Assembly (NCBI GenBank): GCA_044350425.1
Contig: JBILHS010000010.1
Coordinates: 20,125-84,124, forward strand
Length of the DNA: 64,000 nt
DNA from: M3007 sp044350425
GTDB taxonomy: Bacteria > Bacteroidota > Bacteroidia > Chitinophagales > Saprospiraceae
Direction of reading: 5' to 3'
The position numbers were made by a program, and so were the translations under genes. Under the pieces are notes generated by a model that ran no database searches, was not told the DNA's origin, and saw nothing but the letters and a program-made list of their open reading frames with translations. Positions within the stretch are counted from its first letter, which is position 1. Each line of letters begins with the position of its first letter. This document shows, piece by piece, positions 43,599 through 53,800 of the stretch.

Positions 43599-45188
43599 TC
43601 ATCTCCAATCCACCAAAACCTCATAACTATATTTCCAGCTCCGTTCTTCGCCCGGTTTGAGCGTAATTTCCCATTCCACCTCGAATGAGGAATTGACCCC
43701 GAGGTAAGCGTTCTCTTCCTGTTTTTTCCATTCCTGTTCGGAACTGAGCAGCTTACCGACGATACTGCGGTGGATTTTTATCGTGGCGGGTTCGGATTTG
43801 TAGTTGCTGACCGAAACCTTTCCTTCCACTTTAGCCACGTCGAATTTACGAAGGAAAAATTCGGCTACATTTTCCCGGCGTTCCGTGACGGCTTCCACAT
43901 GGTTCACTTTGACATCGGGCGCCTGAGCCACAATGACCTTGCATGTGACACCGGGGGCTGTGTAGGGCAGCAGGCTTTGGCTGACGGGTTGTAACCCATT
44001 TTTGTTTTCTGACAGGAGGTTGGCAACGCCGGTAGTCCAGGGCTGCTTGCTTTTGTTTTTGAACTCCACGAAGTGATCCACCCGGTAGGCATCGTCAGGC
44101 TTGCGCTGGTCGCTATAAGATTGATACGAGTTATAATTTTGGAGCAGGTCGGGCGTAGCTTTGATCAGGGTGCAGTCGAAATAATGCTTGGTTTCCACGG
44201 CTTCTTCCAATATGGGGACCTGGAATCGGCTGAATTTCGGAAAATGGCCCGGGCGTACGGAATAGAAGAAAAAGTCTTCGGCGCTCGAGGTAGCATCCTG
44301 TGGGCCATCGATTTGCAGTCCTTGATTTGTACCATATTCCATATTCTGCCCACCTGTCGTTTGCGAAGCGAACGCGTTGGAAATAAGCTGCCCGCGGTTT
44401 TGATAGTAGAGCTGGTTTTCGAATAGACCGTAGTTGAAAATCAAGGAGGGCTGATCGGCAAACTGAAAGTTGGGAATACCTACCGCCAGGCGCAATTCCG
44501 CATCGCCCAGATCTTCCGAGTTGTTGATAATTTCTGCGCGTAAAGACAGGCGGGCTTTGGTATCGCCTTTCAGTTCGAGGCGGTAAACGGGTGTCCAGCC
44601 TATGTTATCACTCAGGTACATCAGATCAACTTCCTGTTCTTTTTTGTCCGACTTAAAGTTCAATTCCAGGCGAGGCGAGGCTTTTATTATGCCAGCAATG
44701 GCTGGTTCGTTTTTAAACGCTATGCGGTTGATTGAGCTTTCCTGGAGGTAAATGAAACGACCATCGGTCGTTTGGAACAAAAAAGTAGCATAGGAAGTAT
44801 TTAGTGCCGGATTGGAGAGCCTGCGAATAAATTTGCCTTCCAGCTGTTCCAGAGGCTGGTTGGAAGCTTGAACCCAAATCCGTACCACCTGATCTTTATT
44901 TTTCTCCATTATGTCGATTGGGCTTGCTTTCGGGTCTGAGGTTTCGAGGCTGTCCAGGGTCGTAAATACCCGGGTCAGCTCTTCGGAAGCAGAAACTGCC
45001 CAATAGGTACCGAAAAGTGCAGGCGGGAGTGAGTGGGTGGTGTAACGCCGGTTTTCGACCGGTATCTTGCCACTGCGTTCCACCATCGCCTTACTGTTTT
45101 TGAAAATGGTGACGCTGCGCACAGAGATCGTTTGCGCTTGGAGAAAAAAAGGAGCGGAAAGGAGCAGTAGGAATAGGGTATTTCGCAT
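43599..45188 (-). CDS. Exported DUF4139-type protein
   Basis: A 529-residue protein starting at 45188 (MRNTLFLLLLSAPFFLQAQ, a signal peptide). The C-terminal half matches the DUF4139 pattern: DLMYLSDNIGWTPVYRLEL, RAEIINNSEDLGDAELRLAVG, then alternating beta strands ending VEWEITLKPGEERSWKYSYEVLVDW. Such proteins, some called MuiA-like, are exported beta-rich proteins of unknown function. It appears monocistronic. No T9SS domain is seen, so a periplasmic location is likely. Confidence 0.82.
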   Translation of the reverse strand: MRNTLFLLLLSAPFFLQAQTISVRSVTIFKNSKAMVERSGKIPVENRRYTTHSLPPALFGTYWAVSASEELTRVFTTLDSLETSDPKASPIDIMEKNKDQVVRIWVQASNQPLEQLEGKFIRRLSNPALNTSYATFLFQTTDGRFIYLQESSINRIAFKNEPAIAGIIKASPRLELNFKSDKKEQEVDLMYLSDNIGWTPVYRLELKGDTKARLSLRAEIINNSEDLGDAELRLAVGIPNFQFADQPSLIFNYGLFENQLYYQNRGQLISNAFASQTTGGQNMEYGTNQGLQIDGPQDATSSAEDFFFYSVRPGHFPKFSRFQVPILEEAVETKHYFDCTLIKATPDLLQNYNSYQSYSDQRKPDDAYRVDHFVEFKNKSKQPWTTGVANLLSENKNGLQPVSQSLLPYTAPGVTCKVIVAQAPDVKVNHVEAVTERRENVAEFFLRKFDVAKVEGKVSVSNYKSEPATIKIHRSIVGKLLSSEQEWKKQEENAYLGVNSSFEVEWEITLKPGEERSWKYSYEVLVDWR

Positions 45189-45513
45189 AAAAGAAGGCAA
45201 TAATTGAAGTTATAAATATGGATGTTGATTGGGTTAAAGATACATAAAGCAGCGCTAATACTCAGAAATAGTCAAGTATACTCCCAAGCTGCTCGCGTAA
45301 AGCTCCCCAACACTAATACCAGCATGCGATCGTTTTGCGCGTATGGAGCGTACCGAATTTCATCGCTTCGCTCCCGCCTTTTCCCGCAAAGCTTCAATCG
45401 CTTTCAATACCGCCTCCCGATTCCTGGCAGAAGTCATCCAGCGCGGTAACCGGGCTCTAATCAAACCAGTATAGTACTATTTCAGTCATTTTAAAATCAA
45501 ACACATCCATCAC
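45189..45513. other. 325-bp intergenic region, possible gene remnant
   Basis: No complete gene. On the minus strand 45361-45460 reads as a short helical tail (PRWMTSARNREAVLKAIEAL, then REK), which could be the C-terminal remnant of a lost gene; the family is not recognised. The rest shows no clear promoter or repeat. Confidence 0.35.
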
Positions 45514-45861
45514 TCAAATCATCAAAATCAAAAGAATCATAGTATAAATGTTGAGCCAATCTCCCTCGACCCTGAAATACCCGGTTCCGCCCGAGGTCTG
45601 GTCCTGCACCACCTGCTGCCCGATGAACTGCAACACAGCTTCGCGGCGCGCGAGGGGAATTTTGGTTTCTTTTTCCCAGGTGGCCGGGCCGGGAATGCTG
45701 ATACAGGCCACACATTGGCCGCCACCAAATTCGTAATACAAGGCAAAGCTGGTTTCAGCACTTTGGTAGTGCACATGACCGGAGCGACCATCGCTGGAAT
45801 AGGCGATTTTGGGACGGTCCGATTTTCCATTGAATAACCCAAAAAGTTTGCAGATGCTCAT
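45514..45861 (-). CDS. Hypothetical soluble protein
   Basis: A 115-residue protein if started at the ATG at 45861 (MSICKLFGLFNGKSDRPK), a typical start for small cytoplasmic proteins. The family is not recognised. The body is a beta-rich domain (GHVHYQSAETSFALYYEFG, then IPLARREAVLQFIGQQVVQD) and ends in a short hydrophobic tail. The same frame is open further upstream to a predicted membrane segment (WALVSVMSLSILLFRNY), which may belong to the frameshifted gene 45906-46115. Confidence 0.6.
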   Translation of the reverse strand: MSICKLFGLFNGKSDRPKIAYSSDGRSGHVHYQSAETSFALYYEFGGGQCVACISIPGPATWEKETKIPLARREAVLQFIGQQVVQDQTSGGTGYFRVEGDWLNIYTMILLILMI

Positions 45862-45905
45862 TTTTCTGGAAGTATAATTACGGAATAAAAGTATAGACAG
45901 GCTCA

Positions 45906-46115
45906 TCACCGAGACCAAGGCCCAGAAGATCCCAGTGGAATGAGCCAGGTCATCAACCGGCCCAAAGCGGTCATGCCATCGCCTATGGTGCCGCCATTGT
46001 AAGTTCCATCAAAATTTTGAGTAGGTGCAAACAAGGTGGATATGTTGCCGATCGAGAGGCATAAGCTAAACAGGTTAAGTGCCAGACCGACGTAAAAAAG
46101 CAAGTTTGATCTCAT
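45906..46115 (-). CDS. Small membrane protein, probably frameshifted
   Basis: A 69-residue frame starting at 46115 (MRSNLLFYVGLALNLF) with a hydrophobic first segment and a second starting RLMTWLIPL. The frame ends in GSSGPWSR, which does not look natural. In the next frame the sequence continues GIFWALVSVMSLSILLFRNY, a good membrane helix, so a one-base loss in the C-run at 45931-45933 (plus strand) is likely. If restored, the frame runs on into 45514-45861, giving a membrane-anchored protein of about 200 residues. A sequencing error is an alternative. Confidence 0.5.
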   Translation of the reverse strand: MRSNLLFYVGLALNLFSLCLSIGNISTLFAPTQNFDGTYNGGTIGDGMTALGRLMTWLIPLGSSGPWSR

Positions 46116-46599
46116 GGTGTAAAGTAGAATACGTGGGCAAAAATGTGCATTGCGGATCTGCCTGACAAATTTATGGGTATCAAACAACCTGCATTTGAAA
46201 TGAGGCGGGGTAAAACGGGTACGAAGCGTTGGGGGCGGTGGCTGGGTAAATACATAAATCTTGAGGTAGAGAAGAGGTTGTATCATAAGTCAATTTCAAT
46301 CCGAAGCAGCCATAGATTATTTCGTTTTTTCTGGTTTTAAAAATCTGGAAGGTTTATCGGCTCGAAAGGCATATCACTTGGTATAAAGCTTAGGTAAAAG
46401 ACTTGTGAGATAGCCTTAACAACGGTAGAAACATAATGATGCCAAATCATCGGAGGTGCAGCGCACCGGAACCTGCCGCAGCCCAGATAAAAAATTAAAG
46501 TCTACATGTAACATCTACTTGAAAGCAGGGTGGCTTTTTGTTGGTTTGGTTTAATATTTGCCTCAAATTTGTGGATTCCTAAGCTTTTTAATTTATCCA
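46116..46599. other. 484-bp intergenic region with a MITE-related word
   Basis: No gene supported. The 20-bp word at 46449-46468 (ATCGGAGGTGCAGCGCACCG) is identical to 18825-18844 inside the MITE-like element. The rest is AT-rich and probably contains the promoter of the patatin gene, but I cannot point to a convincing box. Confidence 0.5.
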
Positions 46600-48114
46600 A
46601 TGATACACCCCTTCCAACACCTGGCACTCTCCCTCTCCGGCGGCGGCTACCGCGCAGCTGCATTCCATCTGGGCAGCATTTCCTACCTGAATCAGCTCCA
46701 ATGGCAGGGGAAGCCCCTGCTTGCCCAACTTTCCGTAATTTCTACGATCTCTGGTGGCACCATCATCGGGATGAAATATGCCCGGTGTCTGGCTGAAGGG
46801 AAGTCTTTTGAGCAGTTTTATGCGGAATTGTACCTTTTTTTAAAAGAAGATCAGCTCTTGGGTCATGCCATGGCTATCCTGAACAACGACAAGGCCTGGG
46901 AAGGCTCTGGCAAGCAGCGCAACCTGATCAACGCATTTGCCCTGGTGTATCACCGTGAGTTGCTGGGTGAAAACACGTTCAAAGTACTACTCGACTTGCC
47001 GGTGGGTAAATTTCCGGAAATGATCTTCAATAGCACCGATCTTGAAAATCAGCTGGCTTTCCGTTTTCAGAAAAGTAAAGGTGGTCTCATCGGGAATGGT
47101 AAGATCAACCTGTCCGCAGCAGCTGCCCGCGACCTGAGCCTGGGCGATATTGTGGCGGCCTCCAGCTGTTTCCCGGGCGGTTTTGAACCCCTGCACTTCC
47201 CGCAGGATTTTATGGATGGTTCGGATGGGGAACTGGCCCAGGCATGGAAAGACAAACCGGACCTACAACTGCTGGATGGAGGTATTGTGGACAATCAGGG
47301 CATTGAAAGCGTCATGCACTTTGAGGATCGGCACGGTAAAAAAGGACCCTTTGTCAGTACCTGGATCATATCTGATGTGACGAGAAAGCAATTGCAATAT
47401 GAAGCGGATAACTTGCCCAAAGGAGACCATTTCCTGCTCAATTTTTCCTTGCGCTTCTACAACATAGGAGCCATGCTGACCTTGCTTGTATCCTCTTTTT
47501 TGCTCTGGCGTTTTTCAGGAAAATGGATGGTCATATTGTCCACAGGGCTGATTCTTGTAGCTGGCCTTTGGCTGGGACTAAGTTTCCTGATGGTGCACAG
47601 CATTGCAGGATTGCTGAAAAAGACTGTGTCAAAGCATGCGTCCGCGATCAATAACCTCAATTTACTGCGTACCGTAAAGTTGAAATATGTACTGGCGCAG
47701 CTCAAACCCCGACTGGCCTCCATCAGCCAATTGCCCGATGTATTTATGAAACGCATCCGCGATCAGGGGTACGGCAGCCTGTTCTCGGACAGGCACTGGA
47801 ACTACCGTGTAAAAACGAACCTGATCTATGATCTTTTGGATCCCAGATTAAGTCTGGGGGAAGGGCTTCATGCAGCTGTAGAAAAGGCCAATCAGATGGG
47901 TACCACACTCTGGTTTTCTGAAGAAATACCTGATAGTACTCCTGCGATGCTTGACGCACTCATCACTACGGGTAAAGCCACCATGTGTCACAACATGATC
48001 GAATACATTCAGGAGATTAAGAAGCGCGGGACGGTTTCGGCGGAAATTTTAGCAGATCTGGAGTTGGTGAAAAAGCAGTGTCTGGAGGATTGGGCGGGAA
48101 TGAATGGAGCATGA
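46600..48114 (+). CDS. Patatin-like phospholipase with internal membrane segments
   Basis: A 504-residue protein; the start at 46600 (MIHPFQHLALSLSGGGYRA) fits the patatin N-terminus. Visible elements are the oxyanion GGGYR at 14-18, the nucleophile Ser51 in STISGG (the usual GxSxG reads SxSxG-like here) and the catalytic Asp in LLDGGIVDNQG near 226. Two strongly hydrophobic stretches (about 288-303 and 308-330) follow the catalytic domain, then a soluble tail. This suggests a membrane-anchored lipase, an unusual layout. The substrate is unknown. It lies upstream of maeB with a 97-nt gap. Confidence 0.82.
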   Translation: MIHPFQHLALSLSGGGYRAAAFHLGSISYLNQLQWQGKPLLAQLSVISTISGGTIIGMKYARCLAEGKSFEQFYAELYLFLKEDQLLGHAMAILNNDKAWEGSGKQRNLINAFALVYHRELLGENTFKVLLDLPVGKFPEMIFNSTDLENQLAFRFQKSKGGLIGNGKINLSAAAARDLSLGDIVAASSCFPGGFEPLHFPQDFMDGSDGELAQAWKDKPDLQLLDGGIVDNQGIESVMHFEDRHGKKGPFVSTWIISDVTRKQLQYEADNLPKGDHFLLNFSLRFYNIGAMLTLLVSSFLLWRFSGKWMVILSTGLILVAGLWLGLSFLMVHSIAGLLKKTVSKHASAINNLNLLRTVKLKYVLAQLKPRLASISQLPDVFMKRIRDQGYGSLFSDRHWNYRVKTNLIYDLLDPRLSLGEGLHAAVEKANQMGTTLWFSEEIPDSTPAMLDALITTGKATMCHNMIEYIQEIKKRGTVSAEILADLELVKKQCLEDWAGMNGA

Positions 48115-48150
48115 GGTGACAGCGCCTCCTTTTATTTCCCCGAAAAAAAA

Positions 48151-48158
48151 TACCTTCG
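48151..48158 (+). promoter_or_regulatory. maeB -7 box (TACCTTCG)
   Basis: TAnnTTTG-like box 53 nt upstream of the maeB start, preceded by a run of A. No -33 TTG is evident at normal spacing. Confidence 0.4.
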
Positions 48159-48211
48159 CACCCCCTTAGCGCACCTCATAACCGCGCTGAGCTGCTTAAC
48201 ACTGAAAAAAA

Positions 48212-50500
48212 ATGCCTAGGAAAAAGACACTGCGACAAGAAGCCCTGGAATACCACGCAAAAGGCCGGCCAGGCAAAATTGAGGTAATCCCTTCCAAAGA
48301 AACCGCCACCCAGAGAGACCTGACCTTAGCCTATTCCCCGGGCGTTGCGGAACCTTGTCTGGCCATCGCTGAAAATCCGGAAGACGTTTATAAATACACG
48401 GCCAAAGCCAACCTGGTGGCGGTCATTTCCAACGGAACAGCTGTTTTGGGCTTGGGTGATATTGGCCCGCTGGCCAGTAAACCCGTTATGGAAGGCAAGG
48501 GCCTCCTGTTCAAGATCTACGCAGACATTGATGTGTTTGATTTGGAGCTGGACACCAAAAATGTGGATGAGTTTGTAAGGACCGTCAAAATCCTCGAACC
48601 CACTTTTGGCGGGGTAAATCTGGAGGATATCTCTGCCCCGGAGTGTTTTGAAATCGAGGAGCGATTGAAGGCGGAGTTGAACATTCCGGTTATGCACGAC
48701 GACCAGCATGGCACAGCCATCATCAGTTCAGCAGCTTTGCTCAATGCGCTGGAGATCGTCAAGAAAGATATTGCGACTGCTAAGATCGTGATCAATGGCG
48801 CCGGGGCTTCGGCCATTTCCTGTACCCGGCTTTACCATAGCCTGGGCGCGAAAAAGGAAAATATCTTTATGTTCGACTCCAAGGGGCTGATCCACCCGAG
48901 CCGGACGAATCTGGACGGCAAAAAATCCGAATTTGCCAACGATAAAGTACCGGCCAGTACTAGCCTTGAAGAGGCTATGGTAGGCGCAGATGTATTCGTG
49001 GGGCTTTCTAAAGGCAACGTCCTGAATCAGGGTATGATCAAAGGCATGGCCAAGGACTGTATCGTGTTTGCGATGGCCAACCCTACGCCGGAAATTGCCT
49101 ACGAAGAAGCGATGGCAGCCCGGAAAGACATCATATTTGCCACCGGACGGAGCGATTATCCCAATCAGGTGAACAACGTGCTGGGATTTCCATACATCTT
49201 CAGGGGTGCCCTGGATGTCCGCTCGAAGGTGATCAACGAAGAAATGAAACTGGCCGCCGTGCGCGCCCTGGCTGATCTGGCCAAAAAGTCCGTCCCGGAT
49301 ATCGTCAACCTGGCTTATGGAAAAGACAACATGGTGTTCGGCAGAGAATACATCATTCCTAAACCGGTCGATCCACGTTTGTTGACCACCGTCGCCGCTG
49401 CCGTCGCAAGGGCTGCCATGGAGACCGGAGTGGCGAAATTTCCCATCAAAAACTGGGAAGCTTACGAGACCCAATTGTCTAAGCGACTGGGTCAGGACAA
49501 TACCCTGACGCGGGCCATTCTCAACAAAGCGAAACAGAACCCAAAGCGGGTCGTGTTGGCCGATGCCGAAAACCTGGCAGTATTAAAGGCGGCCCAACAA
49601 GCGCTGGAAGAAAAAATTGCAGTGCCGATCTTAATCGGCAATGTAAAGCGGATCAAACATTTGATCCAGGAGCATCAGTTGGATCTGGGGCATGTTGAAA
49701 TCATTGACCCCATGGCACCCCATGACGCAGCAGACCTTGCCAGACTTGCGAATTTTGGCGATCTGTTTTTTGAAAAACGTAAACGCAAAGGTTACAATCC
49801 CAAAGAAGCCCATAACATCGTTCGCCGGAGGAATTATTTCGGCAGCATGATGGTCGAAACAGGCGAAGCAGATGCTATGATCGGTGGCATGACCCGAAAT
49901 TATCCCGAAACGATCCTACCCGCGTTGCAGGCTGTCGGGAAACAAGACGGCGTGAAAAAAGTGTCCGGCATGTACATCCTGATGAGCCGCTTTGGACCAT
50001 TGTTTCTGGCAGACACCAGCGTCAATTTTAACCCAACCGCAGAAGAGATCGTTGAAATCGCAGAGCTCGCCGCCAAGGAGGTGGAGAAATTTAACATCAA
50101 GCCACGAATTGCTTTGCTGACCTATTCCAACTTCGGAAGCGCAGAAGGCGACGACGCGATCAAGATGCGTAAAGCCGTTGAAATGCTGAAAGCCAAGCAT
50201 CCGAATATGATCGTGGATGGTGAAATGCAGGCACACCTTCCATTTCAACCGGCCCTGATGAAAGAAAACCATCCTTTCTGTGGTCTCGCAGAAGGCAGCG
50301 CAAACATTCTCATCTTCCCCAACCTTTCAGCTTCTAATATCGCCTACAACCTGGTAAAGGAAGTAGCCAATATCGAAAAAACAGGCCCGATCCTTCTAGG
50401 ACTCAAAAAGCCGATCCACGTCCTTCAACTAGGCAGTACTACCCGCGAAATCGTCAACATGATCGCGATTGCTGTCGTAGACGCACAAATGAGTAAGTGA
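48212..50500 (+). CDS. maeB: NADP-dependent malic enzyme with phosphotransacetylase-like domain
   Basis: A 762-residue enzyme. Residues 1-430 form the malic enzyme part: LTLAYSPGVAEPC, the NGTAVLGLGDIGPLA loop, catalytic KGLLFKIYADIDVFD, the metal site MHDDQHGTA and the NAD(P)-binding VINGAGASAIS. Residues 430-762 are the phosphotransacetylase-like domain (VVLADAENLAVLKAA ... VLQLGSTTREIVNM) that in MaeB serves regulation by acetyl-CoA rather than catalysis. It converts malate to pyruvate and CO2, giving NADPH. Length and domain order are standard. It stands alone between the patatin gene and a repeat-rich intergenic region. Confidence 0.95.
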   Translation: MPRKKTLRQEALEYHAKGRPGKIEVIPSKETATQRDLTLAYSPGVAEPCLAIAENPEDVYKYTAKANLVAVISNGTAVLGLGDIGPLASKPVMEGKGLLFKIYADIDVFDLELDTKNVDEFVRTVKILEPTFGGVNLEDISAPECFEIEERLKAELNIPVMHDDQHGTAIISSAALLNALEIVKKDIATAKIVINGAGASAISCTRLYHSLGAKKENIFMFDSKGLIHPSRTNLDGKKSEFANDKVPASTSLEEAMVGADVFVGLSKGNVLNQGMIKGMAKDCIVFAMANPTPEIAYEEAMAARKDIIFATGRSDYPNQVNNVLGFPYIFRGALDVRSKVINEEMKLAAVRALADLAKKSVPDIVNLAYGKDNMVFGREYIIPKPVDPRLLTTVAAAVARAAMETGVAKFPIKNWEAYETQLSKRLGQDNTLTRAILNKAKQNPKRVVLADAENLAVLKAAQQALEEKIAVPILIGNVKRIKHLIQEHQLDLGHVEIIDPMAPHDAADLARLANFGDLFFEKRKRKGYNPKEAHNIVRRRNYFGSMMVETGEADAMIGGMTRNYPETILPALQAVGKQDGVKKVSGMYILMSRFGPLFLADTSVNFNPTAEEIVEIAELAAKEVEKFNIKPRIALLTYSNFGSAEGDDAIKMRKAVEMLKAKHPNMIVDGEMQAHLPFQPALMKENHPFCGLAEGSANILIFPNLSASNIAYNLVKEVANIEKTGPILLGLKKPIHVLQLGSTTREIVNMIAIAVVDAQMSK

Positions 50501-50609
50501 TGTATGATAGGGCTTGCTCAGGGATGGGTTGATGGTTTATTCCTGGGCATGCCTTTGAATTGAAAAATCTCCCAAATATATCCATCCATCCAAGGTATTA
50601 TTATTATTT

Positions 50610-50691
50610 CATACATCATACATCATACATCATACATCATACATCATACATCATACATCATACATCATACATCATACATCATACATCATAC
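50610..50691. repeat. Tandem 7-bp repeat (CATACAT), 11.7 copies
   Basis: An uninterrupted array of CATACAT over 82 bp with no substitutions. It uses the same word as the 53-bp inverted repeat at 9633-9791 (reverse complement ATGTATG). The perfect array suggests recent expansion or slippage. Confidence 0.95.
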
Positions 50692-50781
50692 CCAAACGTC
50701 GGTTGAAGCCTGTTTGAGTGTTAAATTTTGCATCCAGTCGACTATTTTTCTAGGCAGGTGAAGCGAATTTGCCGAGAAAGC

Positions 50782-50789
50782 TATCTTTG
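50782..50789 (+). promoter_or_regulatory. -7 box (TATCTTTG) of the giant adhesin gene
   Basis: Exact TAnnTTTG match, 87 nt upstream of the ATG at 50877. A TTG lies only 10 nt upstream, too close for a standard -33 element. Confidence 0.45.
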
Positions 50790-50876
50790 TCCAGTCTGAC
50801 CTCCCCATCAGTCGATTGAGATTACAATTTTCTGCCCGGATATTGCTTTGGGTGGCTACACAAAAACTGTATTTTT

Positions 50877-53800
50877 ATGAAGGTTTCTACCCTGTTTACA
50901 GCCTGTTTTATGGCATTTTTTTGCGCCGCCTTGTCGGCAAATTCTGTAGCCCCTTCCTATTCTGTGGCTATAGATTCCTTAAATCTTGCTAAAGGAACTG
51001 GAACAGAAGAAAGTCCTTCAATCGAGGGGTTCGAGCTGGATTCTTTGGCTTTCTCTGTGCTCGCACCGACAGTGCTTGTCATCAAAGATTTATGTGGTCA
51101 AGGGATTGGATCCATTGATTTGACTCCGGACCCCAATACCCAAGGTCCCTGGCTATTTATGTGGTCAAATGGAGAGCTTACGGAGGATATAAGTGGCCTC
51201 GTTGCAGGGGTTTATACGGTTTCGATCTTTGATGCCAACAATGTCCTTCAGATTAAGGATGTAATTGTGGGCGAGTTCCCTCCAATTGCTCCTATCTCAA
51301 TTACCGGGGTAGTAACAGGCAATACTTTATGCAATGGCACCAGCAATGGCGCCATTGATCTCACTGTAGACCCAACGCCCAACGCCTGGAATTATGCCTG
51401 GTCGAATGGAGAAACTACAGAAGATCTGGTCAATGTTGAGCCCGGAATTTATACAGTATCTGTTACCTGGGGTGTAACTTGTACAACCGAAGAAACTTTT
51501 ATTGTGCCCAACCTGACCAATGCGCCTAATTTAGTTCCACCCCTTGGAGGTTTTACTGCCGATTTTTGCGAAACGAGCAATGGTATCGCTGCGGTATCGG
51601 CATCCGGGGGAACGCCCCCTTATACCTATGAATGGTCGAATGGCGAAACAGATCTGCAGATTTTCAACCTGGTAACCGGGGAGTATACCGTAACCGTCAC
51701 CGGAGCCGATGGATGTAGTTCTATACTCATGGGAGATGTTCCCGTAGGTACCCTTCCAGTCACCGTTTCTTTGAATACACTGGTTTACAATACCACCTGC
51801 AATGGTGCCAATGGCAGCATCAGCATCGATGTGGGGCCATCGGGAGTTTGGATTCCAACAGCCATTTTTGAATGGTCAAATGGGGCTACCACCCAAAATA
51901 TTTCCAACCTAAGCAGCGGAAGTTACCGGGTCACCGTGACGCGTCTTGGAATATGTACCGCTACGGAAGTCTGGTACGTAGAGGATGAGCCAATTTTGCC
52001 CGGACTTTCTTTTGCAGTAACCACAGCCAGTTGCGGCAACAGCAATGGAGGGGTCAATCTGACCACACTTCCCGGAGGGATTGCCCCTTATACCTACTTA
52101 TGGTCAAATGGTGCAACGACGGAAGACCTTACGAATGTTCCGGGAGGAAGTTATGATGTCACGTTGACATCAGCCAATGGGTGTACCAGTGTGGGCAATG
52201 CGGTAGTTGATGACAATCAGGCCGTCTTTAGTTATAGTGCCGTTGTAACAGACAATACTTCCTGTGATACGATCAATGGGAGGATTGCGCTCACCTTGTT
52301 TCCGACTAATCTGACTTTTCTATGGTCCAACGGGGCAACCACCAAGGTGTTGGATACCCTTCCTCCAGGTAATTATACGGTGACGATCAGCGCCGGCGGC
52401 ACTTGTACGGCGGTGGAAACCTATTCAGTTGGGGACATACGGGAGTATCCGGTGATCCCGGTGTCAGTGGATACCGCCACCTGCGGATTGGCCAATGGGG
52501 CGATCGATTTGATGATCCTGGGGAATGCCATCACCCCCTTGACCTATACCTGGTCCAATGGAGCCACCACCCAGGACCTGACCAAGATACAGGCAGATAC
52601 CTTTTTTGTTACCGTGACCTCTGCGGTGGGGTGTTCAAACCAGCGCATGGTAATCGTGCCCAATGTGAATGATACCATTCGGATCATGGGGAATGTGATC
52701 GATAACTTTTCCTGTGTCGCACCTACCGGGGCCATCGATCTGAATATGACACAGCTGGATTCTACCTATGTTTTTCAATGGTCCAGTGGCCAGACGACCG
52801 ATAGCCTGGTGAACCTGACCGCTGGAGATTATCTGGTGACGGTTACGCTGGGACTAAGTTGTATTGCCCTGGATACGTTTACCATCATCAATAATGCACT
52901 GCCCCCCAACCTTTCTGCAACCAGCAACTCGACCAATTGTGGCCTGAACAACGGCACAGCTGACCTCAGTGTGACGGGAGGCACAGCGCCCTTCACTTTT
53001 ATCTGGTCTAATATGGCCACTACGGAAGACCTGGCCAGCCTGACTCCGGGCCCCTATTCGGTCACTGTGACCGGTTCAAATAGTTGTACCGCCGTGAATT
53101 CCGTCTCCGTACTCAACAACAATATTCCACTCAGTGTCAATGGCACTCCCGCCGGGAATACTTCCTGTGCAGCAGCAAATGGCTCCATCGATATCGGTGT
53201 AAGCCCTGCCGGTACCTACAACTATGCCTGGTCTAACGCTGCACTGACTGAAGATCTTAGCAATCTGAATGCAGGAACCTATACCGTAACGGTCAGTCTG
53301 GGCACTTGTCTGTCCACCAGCTCCTTTGTAGTTGCTGACAATGCACAGAGCCCCAATCTGACCGCCTCCAGTACCGCTGCTAACTGTAGCCAAAGCGATG
53401 GCAGCGCCGATCTGAATGTAAGCGGAGGTGCAGGTCCGTTTACTCATATCTGGTCGAATATGGCCGTCTCTGAAGACTTGACTGGTCTGGCTCCGGGCAC
53501 TTATCTCGTGACCGTAACGGGGGCAAACAGTTGCACTTCGGTAAGTTCTACCGAAGTTTTAAACAATAATATTACACTAAACCTCAATGCTACGCCCATT
53601 GCAAACAGCTCCTGTGCAACAGCCAATGGCTCGATCGATCTAAGCGTAAACCCGGCAGGGACCTACACTTACCTTTGGTCCAATGCAGAGACCACCGAGG
53701 ACCTGAGCAATTTATCCAGCGGTAGTTTTATGGTGACCGTTACGCTGGGTACCTGCCAATCGACCAACATTTTTTTAGTAGCCGACAATACGTCTATTCC

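Larger units (their letters stand above)
50501..50876. other. 376-bp intergenic region before the giant adhesin gene
   Basis: Contains the word GTGATGTATGAT just after the maeB stop, the 82-bp (CATACAT)n tandem array and a TATCTTTG box. No gene is supported. Confidence 0.6.

Noticed and set aside
45222..45449. Plus-strand 75-codon open frame
   Set aside because: The minus strand of this stretch reads more like a protein tail, and the plus frame has no start context or family pattern.
50610..50691. Possible CRISPR array
   Set aside because: The repeat unit is 7 bp with no spacers; it is a simple tandem repeat.
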